This document shows positions 43,185 to 52,800 of a DNA stretch of 64,000 bases, piece by piece. Under the pieces are notes generated by a model. That model made no database searches and was not told the origin of the DNA. It was given only the letters and a program-made list of their open reading frames with translations. Position 1 is the stretch's first letter; each line of letters begins with the position of its first letter. The translations under genes and the position numbers were made by a program. The stretch comes from Cytophagales bacterium. Its GTDB lineage: Bacteria; Bacteroidota; Bacteroidia; Cytophagales; Spirosomataceae. Where the stretch lies: NCBI GenBank assembly GCA_024742395.1, contig JANSYO010000017.1, positions 1-64,000 of the forward strand, read 5' to 3'.

Positions 43185-44885
43185 CTAGATGAATTCATCT
43201 CGAAGTTCATCATACTTTTCTTTAAGAAGAAGCTTGTTTTCGTCAAGAACAATAACTTTTGCTTTTTCAATAAAAGGTTTAAGATGTTCATTTTCCATAG
43301 CACTCAGAATTATTTGAGTGTCACTAGAAATTTCATTTGTAAGTAAATTAACAATTTTGTCATAGTTGGTGTGAGATTGTTCTTGTTGATTAGGGGTGTC
43401 AATAATAAGTGAAGATTTTACTTCACTACCATATTTTTCTACCATCGTAAACACTGTTAAGTAGTATGCAAGAATAGCTCTAACCCCTTCTGCGGCTCCG
43501 CCTTCTTTGATGATTTTGTTGTAATCTAGTGGAGAGTTAATTTCAGATAGGTTAACGGCTTCTGCATCCAAAGATTTAATGTACTTTGAAAGTATAGATT
43601 TAAATGAATCATTAATAATCTCTGTTGCCTCTTTAGTAATTAGGTCTTTTTGTTCTTTACTCAATTTTTTTAGGTCTTCATCAATTTGCTTGATTTCTGC
43701 TTGTTTAACTGATTTAGTTTTAATGACACTTTCTTTTATTGATTTTCCTGCAATACTTTCAATAATTTGATTGAAATTAACTAATGGAACATTATCTTCT
43801 TCAATAACATACTTCTCATTTATTTCATTAATCCGGTTCCTTGCAACATTTAATTCTCGCTCACTTTTTTCAATTTTAGAATCTATTTTTTTGATTTCAT
43901 CTAGTATAACTATTAATTGGTTTTCAGCTTGAGCTTTATCAGTGAGTATGGAGGTTCGATTCAGAATGGTATTGTCGTGAACAACACCACAAAGTGGACA
44001 TTCTATTTCTTCATCTTCAATATTTTCTACTGAATATTTGTAGTCCTTGTCAAGTTCGGAAATTAATTTCTCTGTTAATATTTGTTGCTGATATAGATAT
44101 GCTTTTTCAGAATTGAAAATAGCCATATCATTTAACAGCTTTTCTTGGCTTTCTTGAAGTGATTTTAAGTCAGCTTTGATGCTAGCAGTAATTTTTTCTA
44201 GAGCACTGACATTTACAACTGTTTGGAGTGTCTGAGGTATGTATGATTCTACAACTTCTATGGCAGTGTTATATTTTAAAACTTCGCTTTCAAAAGCTTT
44301 TTGAGTTACTTTTTTATCTGATTTTTCTGATTCAATCTCGAAATGTTCAGGGGTCAATAACCCTACGTGATATTTAATTATTATACTTTTCCATTTTTGA
44401 TATTGTCCTAATTTGTCAAAATTATCCCAAGCTTTGGCCCAACTTCTTTTTTGATCAATATAAAATGGAAGGAAATAAAAAGCAGGGGGAGGGGTTTCAA
44501 CAACAGATGTACTTTGATTAGGTAATAAAGCCTTGAAATCAACAATTTCAGCAAATCTTTTAGAATAATCTCCCGTAATTTTCTGGAACTCTTGAACTTT
44601 ATTATCATTCTCCTTAAGGTGTATTTGATTTTTATATCTCTGTACACGATAATAATCATCACCAATCTGGAATTCGACAATAGTTTTACAATCTTGATTA
44701 ATCCAAGTTGTATCTAATGCAGGCTCACAACCTACTCCCCAAAAAATTAATTTTAATAAGGTTGACTTGCCTACACTATTGTCATTTGCTGTTATCAGAT
44801 TCAGGTTTTGGCTGAACTCGAACTGATTTGCTGACTTTATTGAATGTGATAGAACTAGCAGTTGTTTGAATTTTAAGCTTCTCAT
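43185..44885 (-). CDS. SMC-like ATPase with zinc hook (Lamassu LmuB-like)
   Basis: 566 residues. The N-terminal ABC head has a Walker A variant: NDNSVGKSTLLK (K40, S41; the usual first Gly is Asn34). Long coiled coils (about 180-290 and 305-420) flank a CxxC zinc hook, CPLCG at C296-C299, followed by VVHDNT. The C-terminal head has LIIDTP (about 493-498) as Walker B and D-loop and IILSAMENEHL as H-loop-like region. This is the Rad50/SMC layout of defence ATPases such as LmuB. It starts 51 bases after the nuclease gene. The sequence is markedly AT-rich (for example 25% and 33% G+C in two 60-base lines I counted, against 50% in a line at 41.6 kb). Confidence 0.8.
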   Translation of the reverse strand: MRSLKFKQLLVLSHSIKSANQFEFSQNLNLITANDNSVGKSTLLKLIFWGVGCEPALDTTWINQDCKTIVEFQIGDDYYRVQRYKNQIHLKENDNKVQEFQKITGDYSKRFAEIVDFKALLPNQSTSVVETPPPAFYFLPFYIDQKRSWAKAWDNFDKLGQYQKWKSIIIKYHVGLLTPEHFEIESEKSDKKVTQKAFESEVLKYNTAIEVVESYIPQTLQTVVNVSALEKITASIKADLKSLQESQEKLLNDMAIFNSEKAYLYQQQILTEKLISELDKDYKYSVENIEDEEIECPLCGVVHDNTILNRTSILTDKAQAENQLIVILDEIKKIDSKIEKSERELNVARNRINEINEKYVIEEDNVPLVNFNQIIESIAGKSIKESVIKTKSVKQAEIKQIDEDLKKLSKEQKDLITKEATEIINDSFKSILSKYIKSLDAEAVNLSEINSPLDYNKIIKEGGAAEGVRAILAYYLTVFTMVEKYGSEVKSSLIIDTPNQQEQSHTNYDKIVNLLTNEISSDTQIILSAMENEHLKPFIEKAKVIVLDENKLLLKEKYDELRDEFI

Positions 44886-44936
44886 TTTTCTTAGTTCTTA
44901 AATTTCTTATTAGTATTTTGAAATTTTCTTTTCCCA

Positions 44937-46010
44937 TTAGTTCATCATTATATATTCACACATCAAGGCAGTTGAAAATTCGTCTTTTGTTTGGAATTGT
45001 TTTTTTATTTTGGGTGATGCAGAATTATATATTCTATCAATTAGAACTATCAAGTCTGTAATTCCGCTATTAATAGCATTCTCAATCTGGTCTACAAAAA
45101 AAATGGTTGTATCCTTTTGGAGCGTACTATTATTGCTAATTCTTTGTCTTTTATATCTATCAAATGAGCGTTTGAGCTTCTTAACTTGAAGTGATTTTAG
45201 ACCTATCTCAGAGCAAATATTATTAAACTCTATTTCAATTTTTGCTTCATCCTTAAGGTTGGTAAAGTCATTAATGACCTTGGTAACCTGTTTTGAAGTT
45301 AGAGCTTTGTTTTTTAAAAGTTCATCCCACTTAGTAAAGTCATAGGTAACTTTTCCTTTACGAATAAGTTCGTCAATTAGAAGTCTGTAAATAGACTCAT
45401 CGTTAAAATAGGATTCAGGATAAAGTCGATTTATTAAGCTTGAAATTTCACCTACAAGGATTTTCTGGTAATCTTTTTTGGATAAATCTGGCACAATGAA
45501 TTTCAGAGTCGAAGGTAATTCAGAAATTGAAAGCTCATTTTTTAATGCATTTTCTAGTTTTTTAAGTTGATTGTCAGATAAATCTTCCTTTCGAATTATT
45601 TTTAATTCGACATCCTTTTTTTTTAATTCAAGATTAAAGTTACTAGTACAAACAAGATTTAGCGAAGTTATCTTGTCTGCATATGGCTTCGAATTGACAC
45701 TTTCAATCAATTTACCTAAAATAGATCTTCCATTCTTTAAATTCTTAACCAATTGATAATTATTAAAGGTTGCCGAATTCGTTTTAACCTGATTAAATTC
45801 AAATTTGGCATCTTGAGAAGTTAATGAGTCGCTAAAAACTACGTCCTCATGAAACTCAAGAAAAACAGCATATTCATTCTTTTGATCATGTTCACTAATT
45901 ACCTTATATAAAGCCCAATGATATTGATAAAGGTATTTGTCAAAAGTTATAGCACCTGACTTCTCCCTTTGTGATTCAAATAATGGATTTTCATTTTCTT
46001 TATCCGCCAT
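44937..46010 (-). CDS. DUF4297/Cap4-type dsDNA nuclease (Lamassu LmuA-like effector)
   Basis: 357 residues. The N-terminal part fits the Cap4/DUF4297 nuclease: GAITFDKYLYQYHWALYKVI, EFHEDVVF with D56, and FEFNQVKTNS with Q74-V-K76 forming the (D/E)QxK variant of PD-(D/E)xK. The C-terminal half (about 170-357) is helical, as expected for an oligomerisation or inhibition region. First gene of a two-gene AT-rich operon with the SMC-like ATPase. In Lamassu-Cap4 systems such an enzyme cleaves DNA when the SMC partner detects foreign DNA; the role here is inferred. No third gene is present. Confidence 0.8.
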   Translation of the reverse strand: MADKENENPLFESQREKSGAITFDKYLYQYHWALYKVISEHDQKNEYAVFLEFHEDVVFSDSLTSQDAKFEFNQVKTNSATFNNYQLVKNLKNGRSILGKLIESVNSKPYADKITSLNLVCTSNFNLELKKKDVELKIIRKEDLSDNQLKKLENALKNELSISELPSTLKFIVPDLSKKDYQKILVGEISSLINRLYPESYFNDESIYRLLIDELIRKGKVTYDFTKWDELLKNKALTSKQVTKVINDFTNLKDEAKIEIEFNNICSEIGLKSLQVKKLKRSFDRYKRQRISNNSTLQKDTTIFFVDQIENAINSGITDLIVLIDRIYNSASPKIKKQFQTKDEFSTALMCEYIMMN

Positions 46011-46027
46011 TTTTTAGCTTTTGCGTG

Positions 46028-46145
46028 TATCCGAATAATTCATTTACAAAAAATAATTATTGAATTCAATACTTATTGTCAACCCACCAAAATTAAAATA
46101 ATCCCGCTGATAATCAGTGGTGATAGTAAATTATTGATTATTCGG
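46028..46145. repeat. Distant inverted repeat upstream of the defence-like operon
   Basis: CCGAATAAT (46031-46039) and its exact complement ATTATTCGG (46137-46145) are 97 bases apart, and both are flanked by TA-containing sequence. Between them CCgCTGATaATCAGtGG (46104-46120) forms a hairpin whose minus-strand 3' side is T-rich and may terminate the DUF1801 transcript. The outer repeat may mark an insertion boundary, but no target duplication was seen. Confidence 0.3.
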
Positions 46146-46213
46146 TATGGTTTCAGAATTTAAGGGCTTTATTGAAGGCTAAGCATGCGAAGAAGTGGTC
46201 TTTGTATTAGTAC

Positions 46214-46615
46214 TTACTTTTCTTCCTGTGTGGCTTTCAGCCATTCATTGATTATTTCAATCAGGTCTATTTGGCCCTCTTTTATCTCCTCCAAACTCCC
46301 GAAGCTTATAATAGCTCTATCATTTTCTTTCCAGCTAAGCAGGCTCGATTTAAAAGATATAAGTCGATCCTTAGGTTGAGTTTTCTTACTAACGCCTCTA
46401 TGAAAAATTAGCTGCAATGCTTTTTTCGGTGGTTGAACCCTCATGGTAATTCGGTCTGCCCCTTTATAGCAATAATTGGGTCCATTCCATTTGATGTTTT
46501 CTGACAGCTCATAAGTGGTATTCAAAATCAGCTTCCGTACGTCGTCTATTTCTTTCCGAAAAGGATGGTTCAATGCATCAAGAAACTGACTTACTTCACC
46601 GTTTAAATTGCTCAT
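46214..46615 (-). CDS. DUF1801 (YdhG-like) protein
   Basis: 133 residues. Family pattern: PFRKEIDDVRKLILNTTYEL, SENIKWNGPNYCYKG, ITMRVQPPKKALQLIFHRG and the final SLEEIKEGQIDLIEIINEWLK. Cytoplasmic, unknown function; the fold is that of the YdhG/YjhX-like family. Single gene; the 260 bases upstream (46616-46875) show only a distant 8-bp inverted repeat, CTGGCAGT and ACTGCCAG. Confidence 0.8.
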   Translation of the reverse strand: MSNLNGEVSQFLDALNHPFRKEIDDVRKLILNTTYELSENIKWNGPNYCYKGADRITMRVQPPKKALQLIFHRGVSKKTQPKDRLISFKSSLLSWKENDRAIISFGSLEEIKEGQIDLIEIINEWLKATQEEK

Positions 46616-46875
46616 GATTTTCTTTTTTTGAAACTTCTAGGTTTTTCTTGATTCCTGAACACGACCAACCGTTTATTTCTATGTATAATCCCATTCTAAT
46701 GGACCCTAATTTAACTTTTTCAAACATAGCTAAAAGTCCAGAAATCCGGAATTATCACGCCGTCGCCTATACGTGACACTTTAGCTGCGTAACGCTGGCA
46801 GTGGATATGAGCGTTTAAAAAACTAAATTATTATTTGATTGCCCGGTTTGCTTACTGCCAGGGATCACGTGTATT

Positions 46876-47772
46876 CTATTGGGTATTAATTTCAAGTATA
46901 TACCCCTTGCCGCGTTTGACTACAATATTTATGTTCTGATCAGGCTTAAGCTTTTTCCTCAATTTTGAAATGAACATGTCGAGACTTCGGCCTACTATAA
47001 CCCCATCATCTTCCCATATCTCTTTTTGCAGTCGATCTCGTCCTATTAGCTCGTTAGGAGACAATGCGAAAATATGTAATAAGCGGGTTTCAGTTCGGGT
47101 TAATTCAATGGAATCCCCATTGAGGATCAACATACGAGACTCCGGATTTAATGACATGGTCCCTAAAGTGAGTATACCTTTCTCCACACTGTCAGCTTTA
47201 GTTTTCTTCGGTTTGGCAGATCTCAAAAAAATAAAACCAATAAATACCAAGGTAATTAGCGAAGTGCCCAATAAGACCCGATTTTTTGTGCTAGCTATAT
47301 CTATAGGTTTAAATTTGATGTTAATCATGTAACATCCCTCCGGTTGGTTTCTCCCTATACAGGCTACAATATCATCTTTCTTATTTTTCGAAATGGCAAA
47401 ACCATAAGCTACGCTGGCAGTTGAACAGTTCACTACATTCACCACATAATCTCCTGCTATCTGTTCTTTTCCTAATAAACCCTGAATAGTGTTTACCAGG
47501 GAGTCGGGTTTAAAAGAAAATGCCTGCTCAAAACTTATCTGAAATTCATTTTCTGCGAGTTTTTTTACCGGAAGTACCCGAGAGGTACTGTCACCAGACT
47601 GAAGAAGTATTTCATGTCCAATTCGGCGAAGCAGGACTTCTCTTCTGGCAAAGTCAAAGTCATCGCTGCTGTTCATGCTGAAAGCCAAGCAGATAGCCGA
47701 TATAAATACGAGTGTTAGGAGTCCTCCAAGATGCTTAAGTTTTACAGGTAGGAAATTTCTTTTAACACACAT
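46876..47772 (-). CDS. Membrane-anchored winged-helix (Trans_reg_C) regulator with extracytoplasmic sensor
   Basis: 298 residues. One N-terminal helix (LGGLLTLVFISAICLAFSM), an extracytoplasmic region (about 36-160; SLVNTIQGLLGKEQIAGDYV and C/Y-rich strands), a second helix (VLLGTSLITLVFIGFIFL), then a cytoplasmic OmpR/PhoB-type winged helix: TRTETRLLHIFALSPNELI, SLDMFISKLRKKLK and IVVKRGKGYIL. This reverses the ToxR/CadC order (there the DNA-binding part is N-terminal). It probably couples an envelope signal directly to transcription. It is divergent from the exported protein at 47948. Confidence 0.8.
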   Translation of the reverse strand: MCVKRNFLPVKLKHLGGLLTLVFISAICLAFSMNSSDDFDFARREVLLRRIGHEILLQSGDSTSRVLPVKKLAENEFQISFEQAFSFKPDSLVNTIQGLLGKEQIAGDYVVNVVNCSTASVAYGFAISKNKKDDIVACIGRNQPEGCYMINIKFKPIDIASTKNRVLLGTSLITLVFIGFIFLRSAKPKKTKADSVEKGILTLGTMSLNPESRMLILNGDSIELTRTETRLLHIFALSPNELIGRDRLQKEIWEDDGVIVGRSLDMFISKLRKKLKPDQNINIVVKRGKGYILEINTQ

Positions 47773-47947
47773 ATTGTCAATAGTTTATTTACAAAGTTTA
47801 CAATTTTAATTACAATCCAAACCCCTCAATCCTAGAAATATGAAAGTAATTTTGCTTCATATTATTCCGAAAGGATATTAAACCATTCAGATTTGATCCG
47901 AGACCATTGGGTAAATCATACGCTTTCAACACTATTAAAAAACACCA

Positions 47948-48520
47948 ATGAAAATTAATTTACACATTCTGTTCTGCCTGACTCTTTTCTTTTCAAGTGC
48001 TGTTTATTCTACCCTCCAGGCTCAACAAAAAGGTGGCGTTGATTCCGGAAACTTTTCTGGCGAATGGCTATCTAATGAGTCGATAAGTATGGGCGGAAAT
48101 ATTGTTTGCTCTTTTGACGAAGGTGATCATATGTTATCTAAAACCTTAAAAATAGAAGAACAGGCCGACTTTCTAATCATCAAGGTACCAAACCCCAGTC
48201 CAATTGCACCGATGGCAATGAGTCAGGAGAAACTAGACTTTAACGGGATAGAAAGCCAGATTAATCATGGAAATGGAAGAGGAAAAAAGTATAAAGCAAA
48301 GTTATCAACGGATAGACGAACAATGACTATTCAATCAACTGTAAGCTTAATTATGCCCTCACCATATCATGCAAGCATAAAGAAACAAGAATTCGTTTAT
48401 ATAACAGAAGTTTGGAAACTTAGCCAGAATGGCCAGTCTATCTCTGTTCAGACCAGGGCAAAATCAAACATTTATGAGGAGGAACGTTTCTGGACCACCA
48501 CTTTCGATAAAGTCAATTAG
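47948..48520 (+). CDS. Exported protein, function unknown
   Basis: 190 residues with signal peptide (HILFCLTLFFSSAVYSTLQAQ). The mature part begins GNFSGEWLSNESISMGG and has an alternating beta pattern (KYKAKLSTDRRTMTIQ, FVYITEVWKLSQNGQSISV), like a small lipocalin-type barrel. Its gene is divergent from the membrane-anchored regulator and is a natural candidate for its target. No family recognised. Confidence 0.65.
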   Translation: MKINLHILFCLTLFFSSAVYSTLQAQQKGGVDSGNFSGEWLSNESISMGGNIVCSFDEGDHMLSKTLKIEEQADFLIIKVPNPSPIAPMAMSQEKLDFNGIESQINHGNGRGKKYKAKLSTDRRTMTIQSTVSLIMPSPYHASIKKQEFVYITEVWKLSQNGQSISVQTRAKSNIYEEERFWTTTFDKVN

Positions 48521-48594
48521 TAGATGAAGCACCGTATGTTTTCTCTATTAAAAAATGAAAATAAGTGTTCTTCCTACTTTTTAATTTTACTGTC

Positions 48595-49809
48595 TTATTC
48601 TTCAATGGTCAATACTACCTCGTATGCTTTGTTTTGCAGATTGGCTGGTACATTCACTAAATCGATATCGCTGTTGTTTATCTGAACATCGTAAGAAAAA
48701 ACCGAGGAAGAATGATTGGCCGGAATTTTTAAGGATGAATTAAAGTAAACATACACCCTGGCATCCAGCACTTTGCCTATGCTGCTGCCATGTGCAATAG
48801 AGGTGGTAGAAGAACCCGAAGTCGTGCCGGTCAGCTTTTGCAATTTAACTTTAGGAGCAGAGCTTCCAAGCTGAGTGTACCCTGCCAGCCGGGTATTTCC
48901 ATCACCGTAAAACGTAGCTACATTCCCAAAATGCGAACTATAAATATTGAATCTGGCATTGGCCTCTGCTCCGTCTGTCTTTCCAGCCAAAGCCCAATAG
49001 GCAGCAGAGCCTGAATTGTTGAAATTTATTCTTCCGTAATCGCTGCTGTTATCTTCTTCAATAAGCAATTGTGGCTGGCTTATCTGGCTGTTTGATTTTA
49101 CGTGTAACTTACCCGTTGGCGTATTCTGTCCCACTCCCACCATGTTACCATTAGCCACATATATTCCATCGGTGGTAGAGCTCCCGTTAACTATTCGAAT
49201 GGCATCATCAGGATGATTATAGTTAATGACGGCCTTGGTCTGTTTCTGGCTATTCTGAAAAGTAATGCCGGCGTTGCCCGTTCCGTCGGCTCCCGTGGTT
49301 CTCAAAAAAAGAAAGGGGTTTACGTTCTCAAATAATGCGTTCCCATCCTCTACATGTAGTTTCTGCTCAATATTCGGAAGGGTTAAATTACCAAAATTTC
49401 CAATACCCAAATACCCTTTGTCATTTAAGGTCATTTTAATTCCCACTGATGTAGAGTTATTCGCAGTAGTTAAAAAACGAATGCTCGTTCCGTTCTTCTC
49501 AGTCGACCAATTTTCAGTGGCCATAAAGCGAATACCTGCCCTTTGACTGGTAAAATGTGACCCATCATAGCCGGCAGCATCTACTCTGAAAAGGTAATAC
49601 GAATTTAAGGGCGGTTCCGGACTTTCCAGCGTTCCTCTAAACCCCGAGCCATTGATTACCGCTGCCGAATTTCCGAAAATATTGAGTTCAGCATCTACCA
49701 TTGCTCGTTGTTCTACATTTCCATCCGGCGTAATTATTACGCTTTGCGAAAAGGTGGTCAATTGGATACCACCAAAAATCAAAAGAGTGTAAAAAAAAGT
49801 TTTCATCAT
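48595..49809 (-). CDS. Exported tail-fibre-like repeat protein
   Basis: 404 residues with a signal peptide (FFYTLLIFGGIQLTTFSQ). The body is typical of phage-tail-fibre-like proteins of Bacteroidota: RAGIRFMATENWSTEKNG, NDKGYLGIGNFGNL, EQKLHVEDGNALFENVN, MVGVGQNTPTGKLHVKSNS. The tail (LDARVYVYFNSSLKIPANHS, NNSDIDLVNVPANLQ) has no intramolecular chaperone signature that I can see. Probably surface-located. It is the last gene of the block after the 1021-residue protein (88-base gap). Confidence 0.65.
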   Translation of the reverse strand: MMKTFFYTLLIFGGIQLTTFSQSVIITPDGNVEQRAMVDAELNIFGNSAAVINGSGFRGTLESPEPPLNSYYLFRVDAAGYDGSHFTSQRAGIRFMATENWSTEKNGTSIRFLTTANNSTSVGIKMTLNDKGYLGIGNFGNLTLPNIEQKLHVEDGNALFENVNPFLFLRTTGADGTGNAGITFQNSQKQTKAVINYNHPDDAIRIVNGSSTTDGIYVANGNMVGVGQNTPTGKLHVKSNSQISQPQLLIEEDNSSDYGRINFNNSGSAAYWALAGKTDGAEANARFNIYSSHFGNVATFYGDGNTRLAGYTQLGSSAPKVKLQKLTGTTSGSSTTSIAHGSSIGKVLDARVYVYFNSSLKIPANHSSSVFSYDVQINNSDIDLVNVPANLQNKAYEVVLTIEE

Positions 49810-49896
49810 GCTATTTTGTTAATTAAGACACTAGAAAAAATATCTAAACTGCCCGGAGTATGAACGTGTTTAGCTTTTGGCAAGGAGTGTCTGATA

Positions 49897-52800
49897 TCAG
49901 TCCCCTGATTCAAAGACTGCTCCGGCCTGAATATCGAGCATATTTGTCCCTCTCCTTTCAATCTCAAAATGATGTACTCTAGCTTTTGAGCCCGCAGGAA
50001 TAATAGTTTTTGCCCGATCAATAAAGACATTGGTGCAGCCATAAGGAACCTGTCCGGTGCTCCAGTTGCCCGGTTTAAACCAATCTGTGGTAGTTATGCC
50101 TACCGGAGCATCGTAGTCTGCCTCTATGTACTCTCCCTGGCAGTCCACGTTTTGCCAGATAGGTACTGAAAGAGTGTACTCGCAACCCGGGAAAATATCT
50201 AGAGAAAGGAAAACCGTATCAGCTGCAATGCCTGAGGCATTTAAATTCACTGTTTGACTGAGATAATCGAAATTTCCGACACTAGGCCCTGTCAGTGCTC
50301 TGTTAACTCTAAAACTATAATCCTTAGAAAAAATACCGGCAGCACCAGTAATGGCATTGTGCTCGTTTATACCTTCAGAGGGTCTACCCTTTATGGGCTG
50401 AACTAAAATTCCATGATTATAAAAATCATCAATACTTCTGATGACACCTTTCAGGTCTTGGAACAACCCGTTGTTGGTTAATTCTATAAAATTATTGACC
50501 GTATCTGCCGTAGAGATGATATGGCCCTCATTAATCATGTCACCAATTCTACCCCCAGCTATAATAGTGGCACAGGGTTCATTCGTAAAAGTCGAGAATC
50601 TTGATATCGCGTCCTGACCCACGGTATCAATACGAATAAGCCCGCCACTCATGTTTTTGATATATGCCGGGGAGCCTCCAAGGCGGGCCATTCCGGTGAG
50701 TCCTATGTCAGCAATGCTTAATGTGCCTGAATTTACCACAGAATCTGCAGCAGAAAGAGCATATAGAAGCATTCCGTTGGAGTCTACATCCTTTATCTCA
50801 AATGAACCATGATTAGTGAAGCTTGTACCCAGATATACCCCATGTTCTGCACAGTTTTCTATCTTAACCTCCCCCAGAACATTGTTAAGGATTCCGTCAC
50901 CGGAGTTTAGTCTGATTCCGCTTTCGGCAGTACCCACAATGTTGAGGACGCCATTATTATCCAAAAAAAAAGTCGACAAGCCTATGGCTCCTGACTGGCT
51001 TATGTTTATCACTCCGTTATTCTGAATGTAGCTGCTTGATATGGCAGAGCTTCCGGTGGTATCAATACTAACATTTCCTGAAGCCGAATTCACGAATCCA
51101 CGGGCATTTAGACCTAAATTTTGAATACTTTGCATCTCAATTTGACCTTCGTTAAACAAGGTATCGAGTAATGTATAGAAACCATTTCCATCAATGGCTG
51201 TGAGCATCATCTCCCCTTTATTCATCAATTCTCCACGGAGTGAAAGAGCATCTGAGCTGCAGTTGTTTATTACTATTTCGCCATCTTCATCATTGAAGAA
51301 CTCTCCGTCATAAGCAAAGCTCGTTTGTATACCGTACTCAGCTCCGTCAATTAATAATTCTCCATTATTGTAGAACACATTGGCCGTTTGATCTAATCTG
51401 ATGCCATCCAGACCGCAAGAATAAAGTCGTATGATTCCTTCATTATATACATCAATATCGCCACGCATTCCAAAATAACCCGCGGTAGAAACAACGATAG
51501 TTCCCCCTTGATTTAATATGAAGCCCGGGGCAGATGCCCCTGAATTTAAAATGCCGTTTTCATTCATTGCACTGAGACTTACTGATCCCGTGTTTACCAG
51601 CGTATCGGCCAAACTAATGCCTTGACCAGGCGAAAAACGACTCGAGATTATACCTGCATTTACCAGTTTAGAATTGATAAGCAACTCATCAAGCAAGACC
51701 AAACTGCCGCCATTCATGTTATAAAAGGGCCCTGTGCTCCTGACTTTGGCCGCCTGACAAAAAATGGAGCCATAATTAATCAGCGAATCAGCAGTTGAAA
51801 AGTTAGAAAGTGCAAAATTGGTATTACCCAATCCCAAAGTGAAGGTGCCTTCATTCACTAATTTGCCTTCATTATACACCGCATCAGCAGCACAGTTATC
51901 TACATTCAGGACCCCATCCACCATATTTCTAAACACGGCATCGTTTCCCCGATTCATAAAACCTTTAGTACTACCGCTTTGAATGTTTATTTCGCCGTAA
52001 TTATAAAAACCCTCTGCATTATGGTAATTCTCCAGAGAATTGGAAGTACCCGATTGGATAGTTATTTCACCGTAATTATTAAATCTGCTTGAGACATGAA
52101 AATTATATTGTCCTAAACTGTTTGCCAGAATACTTCCATTGGTTTCGTTGGTGAAAGTGCCGGCATTATGACTAAAAGAACTAATCACTGTGTTTGATTG
52201 TAGCAATTTGATTGCTCCCGAATTACTGAATTGAGAAGAAAGGTTACGGTTAATAAAGGGTACAGCACTTTGGCCGTTAACTTGTAGGGTGCCCTGATTG
52301 TCAAAAATAGCTTCATTCAGAATTCCAAAATAAGAGTTAACCTCTACTTTTAGGCTGCTATGATTGGTGAAATCACCAAAGTTTTCAAGAGCATTATCTG
52401 AGGTATTATTGATAGTTAATAAACCATTGTTCACTACCTTCCCATAATTCTGCAGTGCATCTGCCATAGAATTCAGAATATTTATTTGACCCGATTGTGA
52501 TTCATATTCTCCGTCATTCTCTATCAAAAAGCCGGTATCTGTGGCGGTGTCAATGGTCAATACTCCAAATTTATACAGGTGCATTTTACCAGAAGTCAAA
52601 AGACAACCTTCTGCCCCTGACGAGTTAATATTCAGCAAACCAGTTATGTGAATAGCTGAATTATTCAACAAAGTCAGGCCTTCAGCCGTACTGCTACTGA
52701 TCGTTAATAAAATATCCTTAGGAATGGTCAGCTGGGCACCAGAGGTACTTCCTAATTTTAAACTTTTTATACTGCCGCCCCGGTCAAATACGACAGAGTC

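Noticed and set aside
44408-44680. Basic 90-codon minus-strand frame inside the SMC-like gene, considered as a missing LmuC
   Set aside because: It overlaps the ATPase gene in another frame and its sequence is a low-complexity I/L/K/R string, as expected for a shadow of AT-rich coding DNA.
46770-46870. CTGGCAGT and ACTGCCAG repeats, considered as attachment or transposon ends
   Set aside because: The arms are only 8 bp, no flanking duplication or transposase is near, and the pair is within chance expectation for a gap of this size.
49806-50042. 78-codon minus-strand frame spanning the gap after the 1021-residue protein
   Set aside because: It overlaps the C-terminal coding part of the large protein in another frame and begins inside it without a ribosome site.
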